A stretch of DNA of 64,000 nt from Mrakia gelida (lineage: Eukaryota; Basidiomycota; Tremellomycetes; Cystofilobasidiales; Mrakiaceae): the NCBI GenBank assembly GCA_024345305.1, contig BRON01000005.1, forward strand, positions 1,364,001 through 1,428,000. Direction: 5' to 3'. The position numbers were made by a program, and so were the translations under genes. Shown here one piece after another: positions 60,515 through 64,000 of this stretch; within the stretch, counting starts at the first letter, position 1, and the number at the start of each line of letters is the position of its first letter. Under the pieces are notes generated by a model. The model was not told the origin of the DNA. It saw only the letters and a list, made by a program, of their open reading frames with translations, and did not search any database.

Positions 60515-61953
60515 CTACATCTTAGGGATCTTCAACGTCTTGCTAACCATCGCGGCCGCCCAGAATCCCCACACCAACGCAAGAGGGTGCACCTCCAACC
60601 ACGTTCCCTCCGCCCAAATCCCACCAGGGATCCCCAGTCCTCCAGGGAGAGTCTCGGCGAACCATCCTTGCTTGACGAAGTAGGCCATGATGCTGACGAG
60701 TCCGAGCGAGGAAGGGATGGGGAGTCCCTCGAAGTACTTGATCTTGCCTGTCGTGTCGGCGGGGATGAGAGCGACGGTCGCGTTGAATCGGGCGAGACGA
60801 GCGAGACCGCAGGCGACGAAGAGGGAGAGGAAGACGGTGTCGAGGTGGGTTCGGAGTCCGAGGGTGAAGGCGATGAAGGCGGGTCCGACTCCGAAGGAGA
60901 CCTGGAGGAAGGGAGGGAAGCGGGTGGGGAGGAGGGCGGGAGGAGGGTGAGGTCGGGTTGGGTTGGGTTAAGGGTGGAGAGGATAGGAGGGGGATTGGAA
61001 AGATATGTAAGAGAGAAATCAGGAGTCAGTGCTCTACTCGAACTAGGGCAGCGCTCAGAAGCAGGTGTAAGGTCGAGGAAAGGCAGGAGAGAGCTCGTCG
61101 AGCTTTGCCAGCAGGCAAGCGCGAAGCTCACGAACGAAAGCTCGAACGAAAGCTCGAGCTCCTCAAGCTATTACGAAAGAGCTTCGGCTATACACACTAG
61201 CGGCGAGTGGTTGAGAGATGAGCTCTCCTCTCTCGCAGCGACGGCGAGAGCGAGCTCATTCCTTCTCTCATCCGTTTCAGCTCTCGCTCCTCCTCCTCCC
61301 TTCCTCCCTCCCCTCCCTCCGAAGTCCCTCCCGTCTCCCTCCACTCCTCGACCACCCCATCACCCTGCCTGAGGCTTCCCATGCCTCGCACCGCCTAATT
61401 GAGCAAGAGAGTAGACTTGAAAACTCACGAGATCAGCCAGCGAATCCATCTCCTGCCCCAACATACTCGCGCTCCCCGACCACCTGGCCACCTTCCCATC
61501 GAAGACGTCGAACCCGAACCCGAGAGCTGGGTAGAGGAGTCCCATCCAGAGGTTCCCCCTGTTGTTCGAAGGGTCCGCGAGGTATCGAGCGCAGGAGAAG
61601 AGGCACGAAAGTCCACAGACCCCGTTCATGATGGTGATCAGGTCGGCAGCTCGGAAATTCCTGATAGGGAGAAGAAGGAGGACAGGGAAGAAGAGGGTTA
61701 GCTTCGAGGAAGAAGGGATAAGGAGAGCTAGAGGCGTTGAGGCGATGGTAGACGGGCACGCGAGATGGGAGGGACGGAGGGAAGGGAGAGAGCAAAGTCG
61801 GAGGGAGGGAGGAAAGAAGGAAGGAGGAGGGAGGGGGACCTACCGAACGAGAGAGAAGTGACCCGAGTCGTCGTTGTACTGCTTGAGCTGAGCTTTTTTG
61901 CCTTCCTCCATCTTCTGGCTGACAGTCTGCGTCGTTGGTTTGCGTTGAGACAT
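60515..61953 (-). CDS. CHO1: CDP-diacylglycerol-serine O-phosphatidyltransferase (phosphatidylserine synthase)
   Basis: ER membrane enzyme making phosphatidylserine from CDP-diacylglycerol and serine, the first step of the fungal de novo route to PE and PC. Starts MSQRKPTTQTVSQKMEEG, then HFSLVRNFRAADLITIMNGV. The CDP-alcohol phosphotransferase motif is complete: DVFDGKVARWSGSASMLG, then QEMDSLADLVSFGVGPA, with the D-G-x2-A-R...G-x3-D-x3-D residues split only by introns. Helices follow (IAFTLGLRTH; FLSLFVACGLARLARFN), then KIKYFEGLPIPSSLGLVSIM, the conserved serine-type FxGLPIP block. The protein ends in KTLKIPKM at 60515. The FxGLPIPSS motif marks the PS synthase class rather than PI synthase or choline phosphotransferases. 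About four introns. The ATG at 61953 is the first in frame. Confidence 0.9.
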
Positions 61954-62716
61954 GATGGGGGGAAGGAAGAGGAGAGGGGAGGGAGAGTTGAATGTGGTCG
62001 AGGAGGAGGAAGGAGGGTCCAGGGGAGTTGGGGCTTCGAAGCTCGTGCGAAACCGCGTCATTTTCGTCGACTTTGTTGATTTTTTATGAACTGCAGGGAG
62101 AAGGGATGAGAGTTCTGTAGCCGACGGATCAGTGAAGTGTTAGTTCCGAAAAAAATCGGCAGGAAAGCTGAGGAACTGGAGACGATCGGAGGACGCGTCG
62201 AAACTCGAGACCCGCCTCCGTCCTTCACCTCGCATGCCATCTACTTCTTCCCGGTGCGTCTTTTCAGTTCCTATCGACCTTTATTTGCAATACTGGCTAC
62301 TCGTAGAGTCGTCTCTCAGCCGAATCTTTCGCTATCTACCCGCGCTTTCGTCGCTTTCCGGTTGTTTTGATTCGTTCACGGCGCGAAGAGACCCAGCCCA
62401 CAATTTCTTATAAGCCCAACAAAGATCCAGTGGATGGCATCAGGCTTGATTAGGGCTTCAATGATCGGCAGCTACTTCTTAAGGGCTCGCGGAAAGAGGG
62501 AAAACGACGCTCGTGAGTTGTCGCGACTCGACGTTCGACGTGGGGCTCGAAAGGTCTTCCTCGCTTCCACACAGCTTCCACCAGCTAAGATGAATAACAA
62601 TCATCTGCTACTAGCCTATACATTGATCTCTGGTAGATTCCCTCACCGACCCAACTCCACTCTATCTCTCTCTCTCTCTCTCGACGCGTCCCGGCCTCTC
62701 CCTCCCTCTCCCCCAC
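61954..62716. promoter_or_regulatory. PS synthase promoter region
   Basis: Between two minus-strand genes: promoter of the PS synthase and 3' end of the methyltransferase. It has AT-richer patches near 62080 and 62390-62410, a GACGCGTC palindrome near 62193, and a TCTC run near 62660-62680. No named site could be supported, including inositol-response elements. Confidence 0.4.
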
Positions 62717-63702
62717 TTACTCCCTCACAAACACCCCCACCCGATGACAGAACAGGGTCTCCTTATCTTCCCCCTCCTTCCCCCAAATCTCTTCACTCTT
62801 CCACCCTCCCACGCTCCTGACCAGCTCAATCGTCTCCCTATCCAACCTGCACCCATCAAACAACTGCTTCCACAACGGCGTCCAGGCCCGTTGCCACCAT
62901 CTCGCCTCCTCCAGCTCGCTCGAAACGTGCTCGTAGAGCAGAAGCTGACCCTTGGGAGCGAGGAAGGTGTTGATGAACGCTGGGAGGGTGGTGAAGGGGT
63001 TGGGGATGGAGCAGAGGACGAGGATTGAGAGGACGGTGTTTACGCTGTGAGGGGGGATGGAGGAGAGGAGAGACGGGAGGTCCTCGAGTCCGTAGGGGAG
63101 CAGCATAATTTGAGAGGGTCGGAGACCGAAGGAGAGGGCGGTGGAGCTGAGAAGACGGACGAAAGAACGAGAGGAGGTGAGAGAACGAAGTCGAACCGAG
63201 CGAGAAGGAAGGTCGAGCTCACAGGATCTTCGGATGCATCAGCACGTTCGGCTCCAGAGCTATATACTTCGTTACTCTAGTCAAATCGAGGTACTCGATC
63301 GAATGACCATGTCCAGCTCCTAGATCGAGGACTACTCCGTGCGCTCGACTTCGAATCAAGTCTGCTCGAAGGACGAGAAACCAAACAAGAAGTTCAGCCC
63401 TCCCGAGTCCCTACCATCTCTGCTTTCCCTCCCCCTGCCCTCATCGCATCATCACCATCCCCTCTCCTTGTCCCACCTCGGATAGAAACGTATCCTATCC
63501 ACTCACCCTCTTTGACCACCCTCCTACCCTCGTTGATATCATCCCCCATCGACTCCCAAACATGCGCGAAAAACAACCTTCCAAGATTCGTCGGTTGGAA
63601 GAGGATCCACGGTTGCGAGAGCATGGCGAGGAGAGTAGGCAGAAGTCCTGCACCCAGAGCACAGAGGGCGTGCTGTAAGGGTCCGAAAGCGGTTTTGATC
63701 AT
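62717..63702 (-). CDS. METTL7-like SAM-dependent methyltransferase
   Basis: The N-terminus from 63702 is MIKTAFGPLQHALCALGAGL followed by a hydrophobic LPTLLAMLSQPWILF segment, a likely membrane anchor. HVWESMGDDINEGRRVVKE follows. Exon 2 holds motif I, GVVLDLGAGHGHSIEYLDL, and the acidic strand YIALEPNVLMHPKI. Exon 3 reads MLLPYGLEDLPSLLSSIPPH, then VNTVLSILVLCSIPNP, then KGQLLLYEHVSSELEEARWW with LWKQLFDGCRLDRETIELVR, the typical order of METTL7-type enzymes (small-molecule, often thiol, methyltransferases on ER or lipid droplets in animals). Stop at 62717 after GVFVRE. Three or four exons, about 250 residues, family-typical length. Substrate in fungi is unknown. Confidence 0.78.
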
Positions 63703-64000
63703 CGTCGCCGTTTGGAGGAGAGGAGGTGAGAGAGGGAAGGGAGGAGAGTTTATTTCGGCGGAAGGCGAGGTTGAGCTCGCGCGGGACTCGGACCTTCTTT
63801 GTTTTTATTTCTTGTGCATGTCAAGATCTCTCTGTGCCGTTTCGAGCAAGGTAAGAAGAACCTCCAGGACTACATATGAAACCACGAGAGGCGGAAGAAC
63901 AAACGACTGCGAACAGGTCGTCGCAAGGTCGCGTCGCGAAAGTCTCGCTGAATCTCCCAGAGCGTCTCCCTCAGACAGCTTGCAAAGTCAGCTTCAGATG
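63703..64000 (-). promoter_or_regulatory. Upstream region of the METTL7-like gene
   Basis: Sequence up to the window edge upstream of the minus-strand methyltransferase. No gene is seen; there is a short T-rich patch near 63800-63815 on the + strand. Confidence 0.35.

Overview
The window reads as nuclear DNA of a GC-rich, intron-dense basidiomycete yeast. My best guess is a red-yeast relative (Pucciniomycotina, Microbotryomycetes, Rhodotorula/Sporobolomyces-like). Reasons: nearly every gene is cut by 60-110 base introns with GTGAGT-type donors, CTGAC/CTGAT branch sites and CAG acceptors; codons strongly prefer C or G at the third position; the conserved proteins are fungal (Cbk1 kinase, Trk K+ transporter, YTP1-like, Adp1-like ABCG, UMTA-like methyltransferase). 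The species call is inference. Exon joins were made by eye, so gene ends are firmer than internal boundaries.

Layout. 0-1.25 kb: no certain gene, possibly minus-strand exons. 1.26-2.68 kb (+): TFIIE beta. 3.25-6.17 kb (-): GDP-mannose pyrophosphorylase, alpha type. 6.44-9.39 kb (-): YTP1-like membrane protein. 9.92-13.25 kb (+): Ser/Pro-rich protein with a farnesylation-type C-terminus. 13.93-15.86 kb (-): SAM methyltransferase. 16.68-19.99 kb (-): NDR kinase Cbk1. 20.39-24.85 kb (-): Trk potassium transporter. 25.3-26.6 kb (+): F-box-like protein. 27.2-28.5 kb (-): WBP4/FBP21-like splicing factor. 28.8-34.8 kb (+): a large orphan membrane protein. 35.3-38.2 kb (-): Zn2Cys6 transcription factor. 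39.0-40.3 kb (-) and 40.5-41.5 kb (+): a head-to-head MYND-finger gene and second F-box-like gene. 41.5-45.06 kb: gene-poor, CT-rich, carrying the U6 snRNA gene (-) and signs of another spliced transcript. 45.06-49.96 kb (+): Adp1-like ABCG transporter. 50.5-55.98 kb: four more F-box-like genes in two head-to-head pairs. 56.25-60.18 kb (-): prolyl oligopeptidase. 60.5-61.95 kb (-): phosphatidylserine synthase. 62.7-63.7 kb (-): METTL7-like methyltransferase.

Most genes are unlinked housekeeping functions: transcription, splicing, sugar-nucleotide supply, cell-polarity signalling, ion and lipid metabolism. The unusual part is a family of six divergent F-box-like genes. Three of them show in-frame stops followed by coding-like sequence, which may be readthrough, missed introns or decay. 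Other points worth checking are a 5-base microexon, an over-represented palindrome (GACGCGTC) lying mainly in introns, and a possible mitochondrial form of prolyl oligopeptidase.
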